Part shown: in pieces, positions 45,917-55,993 of the stretch
Position numbering within the stretch: position 1 is the stretch's first letter
How the letters are laid out: the number at the start of each line of letters is the position of its first letter
Translations under genes and position numbers: made by a program
Notes under the pieces: model-generated
Database searches by the model: none
The model's input: the letters and a program-made list of their open reading frames with translations, nothing else
Told to the model about the DNA's origin: nothing
DNA from: Serratia microhaemolytica
Lineage (GTDB): Bacteria; Pseudomonadota; Gammaproteobacteria; Enterobacterales; Enterobacteriaceae
NCBI RefSeq assembly: GCF_004011885.1
Contig: NZ_SBEF01000023.1
Coordinates: 1-56,322 of the forward strand
Reading direction: 5' to 3'
DNA length: 56,322 nt

Positions 45917-46317
45917 TGCTTGAACTCCGCGACAATAGACTTAGGAAGCGCTATTGGCTTCATTTGGTGTGGATCGACACAGGCAATCAAAACTTCAGCC
46001 TGACTTAACAGAGTGCCGCTGCTATTGACGATAGACTGTTTAAAGGTCAACGAAGCACGCTGTACTGAAATAACTTTAGTCTGTATTTCCAACAGATCAT
46101 CCAGGCGAGCAGGGCGAAGATAGTCGACAGTCATACGGCGGACAGCAAAAGCGACGCCTTCAGCAAGTAGCGGCTGCTGATGAAAGCCACGCTGACGCAA
46201 CATTTCACTGCGTGCGCGTTCGTAGAAAGCAACATAACGGGCGTGATAAACCACCCCACCGGCATCGGTATCTTCGTAATAGACACGCACCGGCCATCGA
46301 AATAGCGTATGGCTCAC
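45913..46317 (-). CDS. ybgC: Acyl-CoA thioesterase YbgC
   Basis: Hot-dog-fold thioesterase of 134 residues that hydrolyses acyl-CoA and acyl-ACP thioesters. The signature [16 protein letters not shown] carries catalytic Asp18. It starts with GTG ([12 protein letters not shown]) after GGAAG. It is first in the ybgC-tolQRAB-pal-cpoB cluster, the standard enteric order. Confidence 0.96.
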   Translation of the reverse strand: MSHTLFRWPVRVYYEDTDAGGVVYHARYVAFYERARSEMLRQRGFHQQPLLAEGVAFAVRRMTVDYLRPARLDDLLEIQTKVISVQRASLTFKQSIVNSSGTLLSQAEVLIACVDPHQMKPIALPKSIVAEFKQ

Positions 46318-46378
46318 AATACTTCCAAAACAATATGACTTGGCTCGATACTATACTCAAGAGAGATCGCCTTGGGAA

Positions 46379-46411
46379 TGAAAAAAGTGCGCACAGTTTA
46401 CTTTGCGCACT
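46379..46411 (-). terminator. Terminator of the cydABX-ybgE operon
   Basis: An 8-bp perfect stem AGTGCGCA/TGCGCACT with a 10-nt loop. On the minus strand it is followed by six T. It lies between ybgE and ybgC, separating the cyd operon from the tol-pal operon. Confidence 0.9.
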
Positions 46412-46446
46412 CCGGTTGCGTGAAAGCAGAAATTGAGGTTATCGGC

Positions 46447-46725
46447 TCAGCGCAACAGATAGATAACACCGGCAATCAAGATCACAATCGCTGGCAATGG
46501 CGCAAAAAACAGCCGCCAAAACAGACTGCGTGGCTGGAAACCGACACCGTGGACGAACCCGGCACACACCGCCCACATCAGTAAAAAGCCTTGCCAGATC
46601 TCCAGCGAACTGGTGCGGGCAGCGAAGCGGGTTGGATCCCAAAAAATGGCCCCTGCTACGACCAGTGCCAGCAGCAGTGAAAGGGCCCTGACGGACCCTC
46701 TAATCAGACAGTGCAACTTAGTCAT
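46447..46725 (-). CDS. ybgE: Cyd operon protein YbgE
   Basis: Small membrane protein of 92 residues with about three hydrophobic segments (ALSLLLALVVAGAIFW, EIWQGFLLMWAVCAGFVHGV, APLPAIVILIAGVIYLL). It is conserved at the end of the cydABX operon of enterics; its function is unknown. It lies 14 nt after cydX. Confidence 0.93.
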   Translation of the reverse strand: MTKLHCLIRGSVRALSLLLALVVAGAIFWDPTRFAARTSSLEIWQGFLLMWAVCAGFVHGVGFQPRSLFWRLFFAPLPAIVILIAGVIYLLR

Positions 46726-46739
46726 CAGTAAACGACCGC

Positions 46740-46853
46740 TTACTCAACATCTTGCTGCTTGTTTGACTCTTCACTGTGTTCGATCGCCAGTGCAGTAATA
46801 ATCGCCAATGCACAGGCAAGCAGCGTTCCGAGGATCCAGGCAAAATACCACAT
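46740..46853 (-). CDS. cydX: Cytochrome bd-I oxidase small subunit CydX
   Basis: A 37-residue single-helix membrane protein (MWYFAWILGTLLACALAI at the start, HSEESNKQQDVE at the end), found by translating the gap between cydB and ybgE. CydX is a structural subunit needed for stability and activity of cytochrome bd-I; E. coli CydX is also 37 residues. It lies 17 nt after the cydB stop. Confidence 0.96.
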   Translation of the reverse strand: MWYFAWILGTLLACALAIITALAIEHSEESNKQQDVE

Positions 46854-46870
46854 GGTTTAGCTCCCTAAAC

Positions 46871-48010
46871 TTAATACAGTGAGTGTTTATTCTGTTCGAT
46901 AAAGCGCTTATCCAAGCGACCAGACATTTTGTAGTACGACCAGCAGGTGTACGACAGCACAATCGGCACAAAGATAATCGCGACCACCGTCATCACCTGC
47001 AGCGTGAACATGCTGGAAGTGGCATCCCACATGGTTAGGCTGACATTAGGGTGTGTGCTTGAAGGCATCACAAACGGGAACATAGTCACCCCAGCAGTCA
47101 AAATCACACAGGCGATGGTCAGTGACGAGCACAAGAACGCCATTGCACCGCTTGCCAAGCGCGAGAACAGAGCAGTCAACAGTGGCAGCAACACACCTAA
47201 CGCAGGCAGCGCCCACAGGATAGGATACTTATGGTAGTTCAGCAGCCAGGCACCTGCTTGGTGTGCAACTTCTTTACGCAGAGGATTAGACTCGGCGGCG
47301 GTATCGAGCACTGACGTGACGACAAAACCGTCAATCCCTTTCACCAGCCAGACACCGGCTAACAGGAAACAGAGTGACATCACCAGCGCAGAGATCTGTG
47401 CTGCTGCGCGTGAACGCAGCAGAATTTCGCCGGTAGTGCGCATCTGTAGATAAGTTGCCCCTTGTGTGACCAGCATCGTCAGGCTAACAATCCCAGCCAA
47501 CAGACCAAACGGATTAAGCAATTGGAAGAAGTTACCGGTATAGAACAGACGCAGGTATTGGTTAACTTCAAACGGAACCCCTTGCAGCAAGTTACCGAAT
47601 GCAACCCCGAATACCACTGCTGGAACAAAGCTGCCGACAAAAATGCCCCAATCCCACAGGTTACGCCAGCGGCTATTTTCCAGTTTAGAACGGTAATCGA
47701 AACCGACCGGGCGGAAGAACAACGCGGCCAACACCAAGATCATTGCGATATAAAAACCGGAGAATGCTGCAGCATAGACCATTGGCCAGGCAGCAAACAG
47801 CGCACCGCCAGCGGTCAACAGCCAGACTTGGTTACCATCCCAGTGTGGCGCGATCGAGTTGATCATAATACGGCGCTCGGTATCAGTTTTACCGATAACA
47901 CGCATCAGGATACCGACGCCCATATCAAAACCATCCGTGATGGCAAAACCGATCAGCAGAACGCCAACCAAGAGCCACCAGATAAATCGCAATACTTCAT
48001 AATCAAACAT
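46871..48010 (-). CDS. cydB: Cytochrome bd-I ubiquinol oxidase subunit II
   Basis: CydB of 379 residues, the E. coli length, with eight to nine membrane helices. It pairs with CydA in the high-affinity, non-pumping bd-type quinol oxidase used at low oxygen. The start MFDYEVLRFIWWLLVGVLL and GFAITDGFDMGVG are characteristic. It begins 15 nt after cydA with CAGGAG as ribosome binding site. Confidence 0.98.
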   Translation of the reverse strand: MFDYEVLRFIWWLLVGVLLIGFAITDGFDMGVGILMRVIGKTDTERRIMINSIAPHWDGNQVWLLTAGGALFAAWPMVYAAAFSGFYIAMILVLAALFFRPVGFDYRSKLENSRWRNLWDWGIFVGSFVPAVVFGVAFGNLLQGVPFEVNQYLRLFYTGNFFQLLNPFGLLAGIVSLTMLVTQGATYLQMRTTGEILLRSRAAAQISALVMSLCFLLAGVWLVKGIDGFVVTSVLDTAAESNPLRKEVAHQAGAWLLNYHKYPILWALPALGVLLPLLTALFSRLASGAMAFLCSSLTIACVILTAGVTMFPFVMPSSTHPNVSLTMWDATSSMFTLQVMTVVAIIFVPIVLSYTCWSYYKMSGRLDKRFIEQNKHSLY

Positions 48011-48025
48011 AGCGTGGACTCCTGT

Positions 48026-49594
48026 TTAGTGCGATTCCTGCACTGCGGCAGCCGGTTGTTCAAAGTGATAGCGGCCAGTTTTCAGGCTACTGGGTCCCAG
48101 ACGGGCAAATTTGAACATCAGATAGAGTTCAGCGATCAGGAACAGAGTATACAAGCCACAAATCAGTGCCATAGAGAACAGCAAATCACCAGCGGTGAGT
48201 GAAGACGTGGCAATTGCGGTTGGCAACACCTCACCGATCGCCCAAGGTTGACGGCCATATTCCGCCACAAACCAGCCCGCTTCCACCGCGATCCAAGGTA
48301 GAGGAATACTGAACAGCGCCGCGCGCAACAGCCATTTTTTCTGACCAATACGCCCACGCAGTACACTGCTGAAAGAGAGCGCAAACACAACCAGCATAAT
48401 CAAGCCACACAGCACCATAATACGGAAGGCAAAATAGAGCGGAGCAACGCGTGGGATCGAATCACGCGTAGCTTGCTGGATCTGCTCTTCGGTGGCATCA
48501 ACAACGTTGTCGGTATAGCGTTTAAGCAGTAAGCCATAGCCCAAATCCTGTTTTACGTCGCTAAATGCATTACGTAACGCCGGATCGGTACTACCGGAGC
48601 GTAACTGCTCCAGCAACTGATAGGCTTTCATCCCATTACGGATACGCACCTGATGTTCTGCCATCAAATCCCGCAAACCAATCACGGGTTGATCGAAAGA
48701 GCGGGTAGCAATTAACCCCAATGCCCACGGAACCTGGATCGAGAACCGGTTCTCCATCTTTTCCTGATCCGGAATAGCAAACAGGGTAAAGGCGGCGGGT
48801 GGAGGCTGAGTCTCCCATTCTGCTTCGATTGCTGCCAGCTTAGTGCGCTGCACATCGCCGACCTCATAGCCCGACTCGTCACCCAACACGATAACGGCCA
48901 AGATCGCCGCCATACCAAAACTGGCAGCAATGGCAAATGAGCGCTTAGCAAACGCCAAATCACGACCTTTCAGCAGGTAGTAGGCACTGATCCCCAAAAT
49001 AAACATCGCACCGGTGGTGTAACCGGAAGCAACGGTGTGAACAAATTTCACTTGAGCGACTGGGTTTAGCACCAGTTGAGAGAAGCTGAGCATCTCCATA
49101 CGCATGGTTTCAAAGTTGAAATCAGACGCGACCGGATTCTGCATCCAGCCGTTGGCCACCAGGATCCACAGTGCTGACAAGTTTGAGCCTAAGGCAACAA
49201 ACCAAGTGACGGCCAGATGTTGTACTTTGCTGAGACGATCCCAACCAAAGAAGAACAGCCCAACCAAGGTAGATTCCAGAAAGAATGCCATCAACCCTTC
49301 GATCGCCAGAGGCGCACCGAAGATGTCACCGACATAGTGTGAGAAGTAAGACCAGTTGGTTCCGAACTGGAACTCCATCGTTAACCCAGTGGTCACGCCG
49401 AGAGCGAAGTTGATCGCAAACAACTTACCCCAGAACTTGGTCATATCTTTGTAGATCTGTTTGCCTGACAGGACATACACCGTCTCCATGATTGCCAGCA
49501 AGAACGCCATACCGAGCGTTAATGGGACAAACAGGAAGTGATACATTGCTGTTAAAGCAAACTGTAAACGTGACAGTTCGACAATATCAAACAT
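48026..49594 (-). CDS. cydA: Cytochrome bd-I ubiquinol oxidase subunit I
   Basis: CydA of 522 residues (E. coli 522). It carries hemes b558, b595 and d and the quinol-oxidising Q loop. Conserved histidine ligands lie in [14 protein letters not shown] (His19) and [10 protein letters not shown] (about His186), and the heme b558 methionine region FRIMV is present. The long Q loop identifies the bd-I type. First in cydABX-ybgE; AAGGAG precedes the ATG. Confidence 0.98.
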   Translation of the reverse strand: MFDIVELSRLQFALTAMYHFLFVPLTLGMAFLLAIMETVYVLSGKQIYKDMTKFWGKLFAINFALGVTTGLTMEFQFGTNWSYFSHYVGDIFGAPLAIEGLMAFFLESTLVGLFFFGWDRLSKVQHLAVTWFVALGSNLSALWILVANGWMQNPVASDFNFETMRMEMLSFSQLVLNPVAQVKFVHTVASGYTTGAMFILGISAYYLLKGRDLAFAKRSFAIAASFGMAAILAVIVLGDESGYEVGDVQRTKLAAIEAEWETQPPPAAFTLFAIPDQEKMENRFSIQVPWALGLIATRSFDQPVIGLRDLMAEHQVRIRNGMKAYQLLEQLRSGSTDPALRNAFSDVKQDLGYGLLLKRYTDNVVDATEEQIQQATRDSIPRVAPLYFAFRIMVLCGLIMLVVFALSFSSVLRGRIGQKKWLLRAALFSIPLPWIAVEAGWFVAEYGRQPWAIGEVLPTAIATSSLTAGDLLFSMALICGLYTLFLIAELYLMFKFARLGPSSLKTGRYHFEQPAAAVQESH

Positions 49595-50472
49595 CTTGAC
49601 TCCTTGCTCCTCGCAGGAAGACTCAACCTCAAGGTGCCAGCATCGAATGACAGTTTTTTCAGTGATAGTGTTGATTTCACAAAACCAGCAAATATTGTTT
49701 AAATTGTGTTAAAACATATGATAGTTATATGAATACGAATACTATTCGCCCAAACTGCATTAATGCGTTGACCCTGAATCCAACTTGCAATTATCGGTAT
49801 TATTCGATCAAGAATAGCCGCTAATGCCTCGCAGTAAATACCCTGAGCACAACAAAAGTTATCTAATCTTGCTGCCTACAACCACTCGCTCAATGTTAAG
49901 TAGCGATTGAGGATGGAAAAACGAGTTGCTTAAAAAACAGCTAACCAATGTACAAGATCAAACAGACTCGGTTACCCGTCGGTATGATACTCGTCAAAGC
50001 CACTACAATAAATAGGTTTTTACATGATGATGGCTAGAGTTTCGTTTGTAAGTCAAAAATAAGCCAAAATAGGTAATTGGAAAAAATTTGATCTAAAGCA
50101 ATGTGATCATAACATGATATTATTAATCGATTAATTAACTTGTCACACTCATTTGGGGTTCAAGTTGTTAATTGAAGATTAAATAGGATTTATTTTGTTG
50201 CTTTTGTTGTTAATTGATCTTAATTTTTTATTAACTTATTATTTATATGTTATTGATATGTATTAATTTGGTGTTTGTTAATACTAATAACAGTCTAGCA
50301 ACCGGTTAACGGCGGCCGTTTAGCCTAGCATCAGTATTAATCACGGTAGCTAACGGCTCAGACTAAGGGAAATCTGATTAGCGGAGGCTTTCCGGCTGAG
50401 GGTATAATCCGGCAGAGTGAACGATGACTGAGCGACGATCTGCGGATCTTTTTTCTTTTGCAGGGAATGATT
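49595..50472. promoter_or_regulatory. Long A+T-rich control region between cydA and the LysR gene
   Basis: An 878-nt gene-free region between divergent genes. The part at about 50040-50300 is strongly A+T-rich. It contains repeated GTTAATTGA at 50167-50175 and 50209-50217, with further TTAAT runs on both sides. GTTAA-N6-ATTAA at 50167-50182 resembles the direct-repeat ArcA box. The cyd promoter of E. coli is also long and controlled by ArcA and Fnr, so a similar function is likely but inferred. For the LysR gene, AGGGA at 50462-50466 fits the ATG at 50473. Confidence 0.5.
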
Positions 50473-51381
50473 ATGTTTATCTCTGATGAGACATTGCGTG
50501 TAGTCCATCTGGTAGCCAAATACCAGAGCATTACCAGCGCGGCCGAGCACCTCAACAAAGTGCCTTCCGCACTGAGCTACACCATCAAAAAGTTGGAAGA
50601 GAGCTGTGGGGTTGAACTGTTTCTGCGCAAAGGGCGCTACATTGAACTGACACCCGCTGGTGAGTATTTTATTGAACACAGCAAGACCATCCTCAACGAT
50701 CTCGATGCATTGCGCCGCAACACCACACTGATCCACAGCGGTGTAGAACAGGAACTGACCATTGCCGTCAACAATATTGTGCCAACTGCCGCGATTGTTG
50801 AATTCATCTGTGATTTTGAACAGACCTTTCCATCAACACGCTTAACCATCGACAGTCAGGTGTATAACGGCTGCTGGGATGTGCTGTATACCAAAAAAGC
50901 TAACCTAGTGATTGGAGCGCCACATGCGGTACCGAGTACCGAAGGCATCATCAGTGAATCGATCGGCCATTTAGAGTGGGATTTTGTTGTCGGGCCGAAT
51001 CACCCACTGGCCAGCCAATTACAACCGTTAGAAAACAGCGCATTGCGGCAATATCCGGCGGTATGCATTCGTGACACGGCGATCAATTTTGTCCCTCAGC
51101 AAGCGTGGTTACTGGAAGGGCAGAAACCGGTGTTTGTGCCTGACTTTGCCATGGCAATTGCACTGATTGAGCGCAATCTGGCGATTGGCTACATCCCGCA
51201 TCATCTCGCCTCACCCAAACTGAATAGCGGCACACTGATCAAAAAACCGATGCGGGGGCATAAACATGCCACACAACTTTTTCTGGCGGCACGCAGTGAA
51301 GGCGCAGGAAAAGTGAGCCGCTGGTGTCTTGACTACCTATTGGCACCCAGTTTTCGCAGCAAGCTATATGGTGGTGGTTGA
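50473..51381 (+). CDS. LysR-family transcriptional regulator (AllS/PunR-like)
   Basis: A 302-residue LysR-type regulator. The N-terminal winged helix-turn-helix is residues about 1-60 (SITSAAEHLNKVPSALSYTI) and an effector-binding domain follows (about 90-300). The ATG at 50473 (MFISDETLRVVHLV) is chosen because AGGGA lies 6 nt upstream; an ATG at 50467 is too close to it. The layout of the effector domain (VNNIVPTAAIVEFI, WDVLYTKKANLVIG, DFVVGPNHPLAS) resembles the AllS/PunR subgroup. The regulated genes are not evident: upstream is the divergent cyd operon, downstream the convergent metK. Not assigned a gene name. Confidence 0.88.
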   Translation: MFISDETLRVVHLVAKYQSITSAAEHLNKVPSALSYTIKKLEESCGVELFLRKGRYIELTPAGEYFIEHSKTILNDLDALRRNTTLIHSGVEQELTIAVNNIVPTAAIVEFICDFEQTFPSTRLTIDSQVYNGCWDVLYTKKANLVIGAPHAVPSTEGIISESIGHLEWDFVVGPNHPLASQLQPLENSALRQYPAVCIRDTAINFVPQQAWLLEGQKPVFVPDFAMAIALIERNLAIGYIPHHLASPKLNSGTLIKKPMRGHKHATQLFLAARSEGAGKVSRWCLDYLLAPSFRSKLYGGG

Positions 51382-51531
51382 ATGGCGCAGGTTGATATTG
51401 GTGCCAACCGACGGCTACTGAGCAGTGAACAGCGTTAGGCTGTTGAAGCGACAGCGCGACCTTGTGCTGTGACTGTGTCGAACAGGCAACCGGCGACATG
51501 CGGCGATGCCGCCGGTCAATGGAGACAACGG

Positions 51532-52686
51532 TTACTTCAGACCAGCCGCCTCACGCAACAGCTCGGCCTTATCAGTCGCTTCCCACGGCAGGTTTTCACG
51601 GCCAAAATGGCCATAAGCCGCAGTCTGACGGTAGATCGGTTGTAGCAAATTCATCATCTGGATCAAGCCATAAGGGCGCAGATCGAAGAATTCACGCACC
51701 AGCAGGGTGAGCTGCTCATTAGCAATTTTTTCAGTACCGAACGTCTCCACCATAATTGACGTTGGTTCAGCAACACCAATGGCATAAGAGACTTGGATCT
51801 CACAACGATCAGCCAGCCCGGCAGCGACAATATTTTTTGCCACATAACGCGCAGCGTACGCAGCGGAACGATCGACCTTCGAAGGATCCTTACCGGAAAA
51901 TGCGCCACCACCGTGACGTGCCATACCGCCGTAGGTATCAACGATAATTTTACGACCGGTTAAACCACAGTCGCCCATCGGACCACCAATCACAAACCGG
52001 CCAGTCGGGTTGATATGGTACTTAGTGTTGCTATGCAACCACTCAGACGGCAGCACCGGCTTGATGATCTCATCCATCACCGCCTCTTGCAGATCTTTCA
52101 ACGCGATCTCTTCAGCATGTTGCGTGGAGAGCACCACCGCATCGATGCCGACAATCTTGCCTTCATCATACTGGAAAGTGACTTGGCTCTTGGCATCAGG
52201 ACGCAGCCACGGCAGAATACCCTTCTTACGTACCTCAGCCTGACGCTGCACCAAACGGTGTGCATAAGTGATTGGCGCAGGCATCAGCACATCGGTCTCA
52301 TTGGTGGCATAGCCAAACATCAAGCCCTGGTCACCAGCACCCTGCTCAAGTGGATCGGTACGATCAACACCTTGGTTAATATCGGGTGACTGCTTACCAA
52401 TCGCACTCAAGACGGCACAAGAGTTGGCATCAAAGCCCATATCGGAGTGGACATAACCAATATCGCGCACCGTCTTACGGGTGATCTCCTCAATATCGAC
52501 CCAAGCGCTGGTGGTGATCTCGCCACCGACCAGCACCATGCCGGTTTTGACATAAGTTTCACAAGCGACCCGCGCTTTGGGATCCTGTTCCAAAATAGCA
52601 TCAAGCACCGCATCAGAGATCTGATCGGCAATCTTATCTGGATGTCCTTCAGAGACAGATTCAGACGTAAAAAGGTGTTTAGCCAT
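51532..52686 (-). CDS. metK: S-adenosylmethionine synthetase
   Basis: MetK of 384 residues, the E. coli length. It forms S-adenosylmethionine from methionine and ATP. Conserved motifs are [16 protein letters not shown] (ATP binding), [12 protein letters not shown] and the P-loop-like [19 protein letters not shown]. The start is the ATG at 52686 ([10 protein letters not shown]). The frame is open 21 codons further upstream, but that part is not conserved. It is divergent from speA, its neighbour region in E. coli as well. A GC-rich 7-bp hairpin at 51489-51516 without a T-run lies downstream. Confidence 0.98.
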   Translation of the reverse strand: MAKHLFTSESVSEGHPDKIADQISDAVLDAILEQDPKARVACETYVKTGMVLVGGEITTSAWVDIEEITRKTVRDIGYVHSDMGFDANSCAVLSAIGKQSPDINQGVDRTDPLEQGAGDQGLMFGYATNETDVLMPAPITYAHRLVQRQAEVRKKGILPWLRPDAKSQVTFQYDEGKIVGIDAVVLSTQHAEEIALKDLQEAVMDEIIKPVLPSEWLHSNTKYHINPTGRFVIGGPMGDCGLTGRKIIVDTYGGMARHGGGAFSGKDPSKVDRSAAYAARYVAKNIVAAGLADRCEIQVSYAIGVAEPTSIMVETFGTEKIANEQLTLLVREFFDLRPYGLIQMMNLLQPIYRQTAAYGHFGRENLPWEATDKAELLREAAGLK

Positions 52687-53329
52687 AGTGTTCTTTACCT
52701 TGCACTCAATGGAAAAAGCGGCAACACAGGCACGCAAGCAACCTGACACTTGCCACGGGCAAACGGCGGCCTGTGCGACGATTAAGTAATTTTTTTCTAT
52801 TCTTTAAATGATTACGCGGAATACGCTATATCGGGATTAGCCGCGTTAAGCAATATAAAAGTATAGATGGATTAACATCTGGACGGCTATTCTAAAGCAA
52901 GCCAAGCGCCGGTTGCCAGCACTTTTTGCACCACAACTGCGCGGCGAGCGATCAACATTGAGCACCGAACAGCAATGAAACATTTTTTTTCATCGGTTAA
53001 CGCAGTGTGAGTCAATTTTCATTTGGTATCTGTTAGTGCAGGTATACACTGCCGATAGGCTATTGGTGTGGTGATGACGCTAACGGATTGATGAAGCACA
53101 AGCTACACCGTGGTTAAGCGTAACGGCACTGCCGTGTTAGCGTGTTATTTTCTATCCTGTCTCAACGGGACTCCATCCATGTTGTACCCTTATTATCTGG
53201 CACGCGACGTCAGTCAGTCGGTTGGCAAACCCTGCTGAACAGATTGCCGTTCATCCGCCTGGCGAACAGGGCAGCCAACGGCTATCGCTGAGCAATTATT
53301 TACCATCATGCCCTAAGTGGGAGGTTGTC
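52687..53329. other. metK/speA divergent intergenic region
   Basis: A 643-nt region with promoters for metK (leftward) and speA (rightward). MetJ-like boxes are listed separately. The speA frame remains open upstream of its chosen ATG from a TTG at 53222. A 19-codon frame at 53179-53238 ([19 protein letters not shown]) overlaps that part in another phase and could be a leader peptide. No other gene is visible. Confidence 0.45.
52865..52888. promoter_or_regulatory. Candidate MetJ operator (three tandem met boxes)
   Basis: Three adjacent 8-mers, AGATGGAT, TAACATCT and GGACGGCT, match the met box AGACGTCT at 5, 5 and 6 of 8 positions. They lie about 180 nt upstream of metK, a gene known to be repressed by MetJ with S-adenosylmethionine. 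The matches are moderate. Confidence 0.45.
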
Positions 53330-55228
53330 ATGAGTGATCGAAATACCAGTAAGTTGCTGCGCACCTATAACGTCGCCTACTGGGGCAACAACTATTTTGG
53401 TATTAATCAACAAGGGCACATCAGCGTCTGCCCTGATCCGGATCAGCCAGAAGCACAGGTCGATCTGGCCCAATTGGTGAAACAGCTACAGCAAGAGGGG
53501 CTGCACCTACCAGCACTGTTCTGCTTCCCACAGATCCTGCAGCATCGTCTGCGCTCCATCAATGCCGCTTTCCAGCGTGCGCGTGAAGCATTTGGCTACG
53601 AAGGCGGCTACTTTCTGGTCTACCCGATCAAAGTCAACCAGCACCGCCGAGTGATCGAATCGCTGGTCAACTCTGGCGAACCACTCGGGCTGGAAGCCGG
53701 TTCAAAGGCAGAACTGATGGCGGTATTGGCCCATGCTGGTATGACCCGCTCGGTAATTGTCTGTAACGGCTACAAAGATCGCGAATACATTCGCCTAGCG
53801 CTGATTGGTGAAAAACTAGGGCATAAAATCTACCTAGTGATCGAAAAGATGTCGGAGATCGCACTGGTACTGGAAGAAGCAGAACGGCTAAACGTGGTAC
53901 CACGCTTAGGAGTACGCGCCCGATTGGCATCACAGGGGGCAGGGAAGTGGCAATCTAGCGGTGGTGAAAAATCGAAATTTGGCCTGGCCGCAACCCAAGT
54001 ATTAACCCTGGTGGAAACCCTGCGAGCCGCCAATCGGCTTAGCAGCTTACAGTTACTACACTTCCACCTAGGTTCGCAACTGGCCAACATTCGTGACATC
54101 GCTACCGGCGTGCGTGAATCAGCACGTTTTTATGTTGAACTGCACCGGCTGGGAGTCGATATCCAGTGCTTTGATGTTGGTGGTGGTTTGGGGGTTGATT
54201 ATGAGGGAACACGTTCACAATCGGACTGCTCGGTCAACTACGGCCTGAATGAGTACGCCAACAACGTGATCTGGGGCATTGGCGACGCCTGTAATGAACA
54301 TGGACTACCACACCCAACGGTGATCACCGAGTCGGGGCGCGCAGTCACTGCACACCACACCGTACTGGTGGCTAACGTGATTGGTGTCGAACGCAACCAG
54401 TTCTGCCAGCCACAGCCACCGGCAGATGATGCACCGCGAGCGGTAGAAAGCCTATGGGAAACCTGGCAGGAGATGAGCGAGCCTGACAACCGCCGCTCGC
54501 TGCGTGAATGGCTGCATGACAGCCAGATGGATCTGCACGATGTTCACACACAATACACCCACGGCATATTGGATCTGAGCAAACGAGCCTATGCCGAACA
54601 GCTATACCTGAACATCTGCAATAACATCCAGCAGCAACTCGACCCGAGCAACCGTGCGCACCGCCCAATTATCGATGAGTTGCAAGAGCGCATGGCGGAC
54701 AAACTCTACCTCAACTTCTCGCTGTTCCAGTCGATACCCGATGCCTGGGGCATTGGGCAGTTGTTTCCGGTACTGCCATTAGAGGGGCTAGATCAGCCGC
54801 CAGAAGGGCGAGCCGTGCTACTCGACATCACCTGTGACTCTGACGGTAGCATTCACCACTACATTGATGGTGACGGCGTAGCAACCACCATGCCAATGCC
54901 ACCTTACGATCCTGAAAACCCACCCCTGCTAGGATTTTTCATGGTCGGTGCTTACCAAGAGATACTGGGCAATATGCACAACCTATTTGGTGACAGCGCC
55001 ACCGTTGATGTGTTTGTCTTTGCTGATGGCAGCACCGAAACCCAAATCTCTGATGATGGCGACACAGTAGCGGACATGCTGCGATATGTGCAGCTTGACC
55101 CGTCAGCACTGTTGGCAAAATTCCGTGACCAAGTGAAAAAAACCGATCTCAGTGCTGATCTGCAACGGCAATTTATTGCTGAATTTGAGTCTGGTCTGTA
55201 TGGCTATACCTACCTTGAAGATGAGTAG
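53330..55228 (+). CDS. speA: Biosynthetic arginine decarboxylase
   Basis: SpeA converts arginine to agmatine, the first step of one putrescine route. It is a PLP enzyme of the alanine-racemase-fold group. From the ATG at 53330 ([19 protein letters not shown]), 7 nt after GGGAGG, it has 632 residues. A TTG at 53222 would give 668; E. coli SpeA is 658 with a poorly conserved N-terminus, so the longer form is possible. PLP lysine is Lys101 in [36 protein letters not shown] and the end [11 protein letters not shown] are all conserved. Agmatinase speB, which follows speA in E. coli, is absent. Confidence 0.96.
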   Translation: MSDRNTSKLLRTYNVAYWGNNYFGINQQGHISVCPDPDQPEAQVDLAQLVKQLQQEGLHLPALFCFPQILQHRLRSINAAFQRAREAFGYEGGYFLVYPIKVNQHRRVIESLVNSGEPLGLEAGSKAELMAVLAHAGMTRSVIVCNGYKDREYIRLALIGEKLGHKIYLVIEKMSEIALVLEEAERLNVVPRLGVRARLASQGAGKWQSSGGEKSKFGLAATQVLTLVETLRAANRLSSLQLLHFHLGSQLANIRDIATGVRESARFYVELHRLGVDIQCFDVGGGLGVDYEGTRSQSDCSVNYGLNEYANNVIWGIGDACNEHGLPHPTVITESGRAVTAHHTVLVANVIGVERNQFCQPQPPADDAPRAVESLWETWQEMSEPDNRRSLREWLHDSQMDLHDVHTQYTHGILDLSKRAYAEQLYLNICNNIQQQLDPSNRAHRPIIDELQERMADKLYLNFSLFQSIPDAWGIGQLFPVLPLEGLDQPPEGRAVLLDITCDSDGSIHHYIDGDGVATTMPMPPYDPENPPLLGFFMVGAYQEILGNMHNLFGDSATVDVFVFADGSTETQISDDGDTVADMLRYVQLDPSALLAKFRDQVKKTDLSADLQRQFIAEFESGLYGYTYLEDE

Positions 55229-55240
55229 TTGCTAACTCCA

Positions 55241-55264
55241 AGCGGTGGTGTCAACACCACCGCT
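55241..55264 (+). terminator. Terminator hairpin downstream of speA
   Basis: Perfect 10-bp stem AGCGGTGGTG/CACCACCGCT with loop TCAA, 12 nt after the speA stop. The following sequence CTTGTCC is only weakly T-rich. Confidence 0.65.
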
Positions 55265-55747
55265 CTTGTCCAACAGCCTTCGCGTCTAGCAAGATAACTT
55301 CACAATAGCGGTATTGATGCTGATTATTTACTTTTTTAACAGAGTAATACTTAAGAAATAAAAGATAAATCAGCACAATAGTCTTTTTAATTGAACCGAT
55401 AACGGGCAATCCTCGGTGCCTATCAGATAAATAAAAAGTTAAAAAACAACCAGTCATAAGCGGCACTAACCAGCGCCCAGTGAAAAAGCGCACATAAACA
55501 CAAAAAGTACACTTTACCTTATGAAAAATAAGTAATTATTGACATTGTGGCGAGAAAATAACAGCATGGGAAGCAATAAACACCCTTCAGGAGCGGGTGA
55601 CTTTTTTAGCTATTCACTGTGACCAAACACCACCAACGGAAAAACGCCGCCAGTCGGGCTGCGCACAGGGAGAGAAGGGAATGGAGCGCTTTACGATGCC
55701 ACTCATCAACGATCACGCGACCAACACGCGATCAGTGTGCCCACACG

Positions 55748-55835
55748 ATCCGTTTTTACTCAATCCGTTTTCACACGATCCATTATCACCCCCTTCGTTA
55801 TCACAGCATCCGTTATCCCGTTATCACAGCATCCG
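55748..55835. repeat. Degenerate short tandem repeat
   Basis: About six imperfect units built on ATCCGTTWTCAC, 11-16 nt each. The clearest part is an exact 17-nt direct repeat CGTTATCACAGCATCCG at 55796-55812 and 55819-55835 (period 23 nt). The unit lengths are irregular and there are no spacers, so it is not a CRISPR array. It lies about 160 nt upstream of the vgrG-like gene. Confidence 0.7.
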
Positions 55836-55993
55836 CTACCGGCGATCGCTTGCCGTCCCCAACATCGACAGCATTGGGTTAGGGCCACGCCCTGGCGAAA
55901 CCAATTGGAGATTTTTAGCCCAGCCGGGGCTACGACCGGCAATGTAGTGCGACTTACCCTGACGAAAAATAGATTGTTAAGGAAGGAAAACTC

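Larger units (their letters stand above)
55229..55993. other. Gene-poor stretch between speA and the vgrG-like gene
   Basis: A 765-nt region with no recognised gene. The left half (about 55290-55570) is A+T-rich; a minus-strand frame there (55251-55493) looks like chance. The right half holds a degenerate tandem repeat (listed separately). AAGGAAGGAAAA just before 55994 is the ribosome binding site of the next gene. speB would be expected here by comparison with E. coli. Confidence 0.5.

Noticed and set aside
47462-48202. A 246-codon plus-strand frame across the cydB-cydA junction
   Set aside because: It lies opposite two well-conserved genes and its Gln/His/Asp-rich product has no signal of a protein family.
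55748-55835. CRISPR array
   Set aside because: Units are short and irregular with no spacers, and no cas genes are nearby.
55597-55947. Overlapping plus-strand frames of 87-124 codons before vgrG
   Set aside because: Their products mainly reflect the short tandem repeat (His/Ile/Arg or Ser/Pro repeats). None has a good ribosome binding site or a recognised domain.
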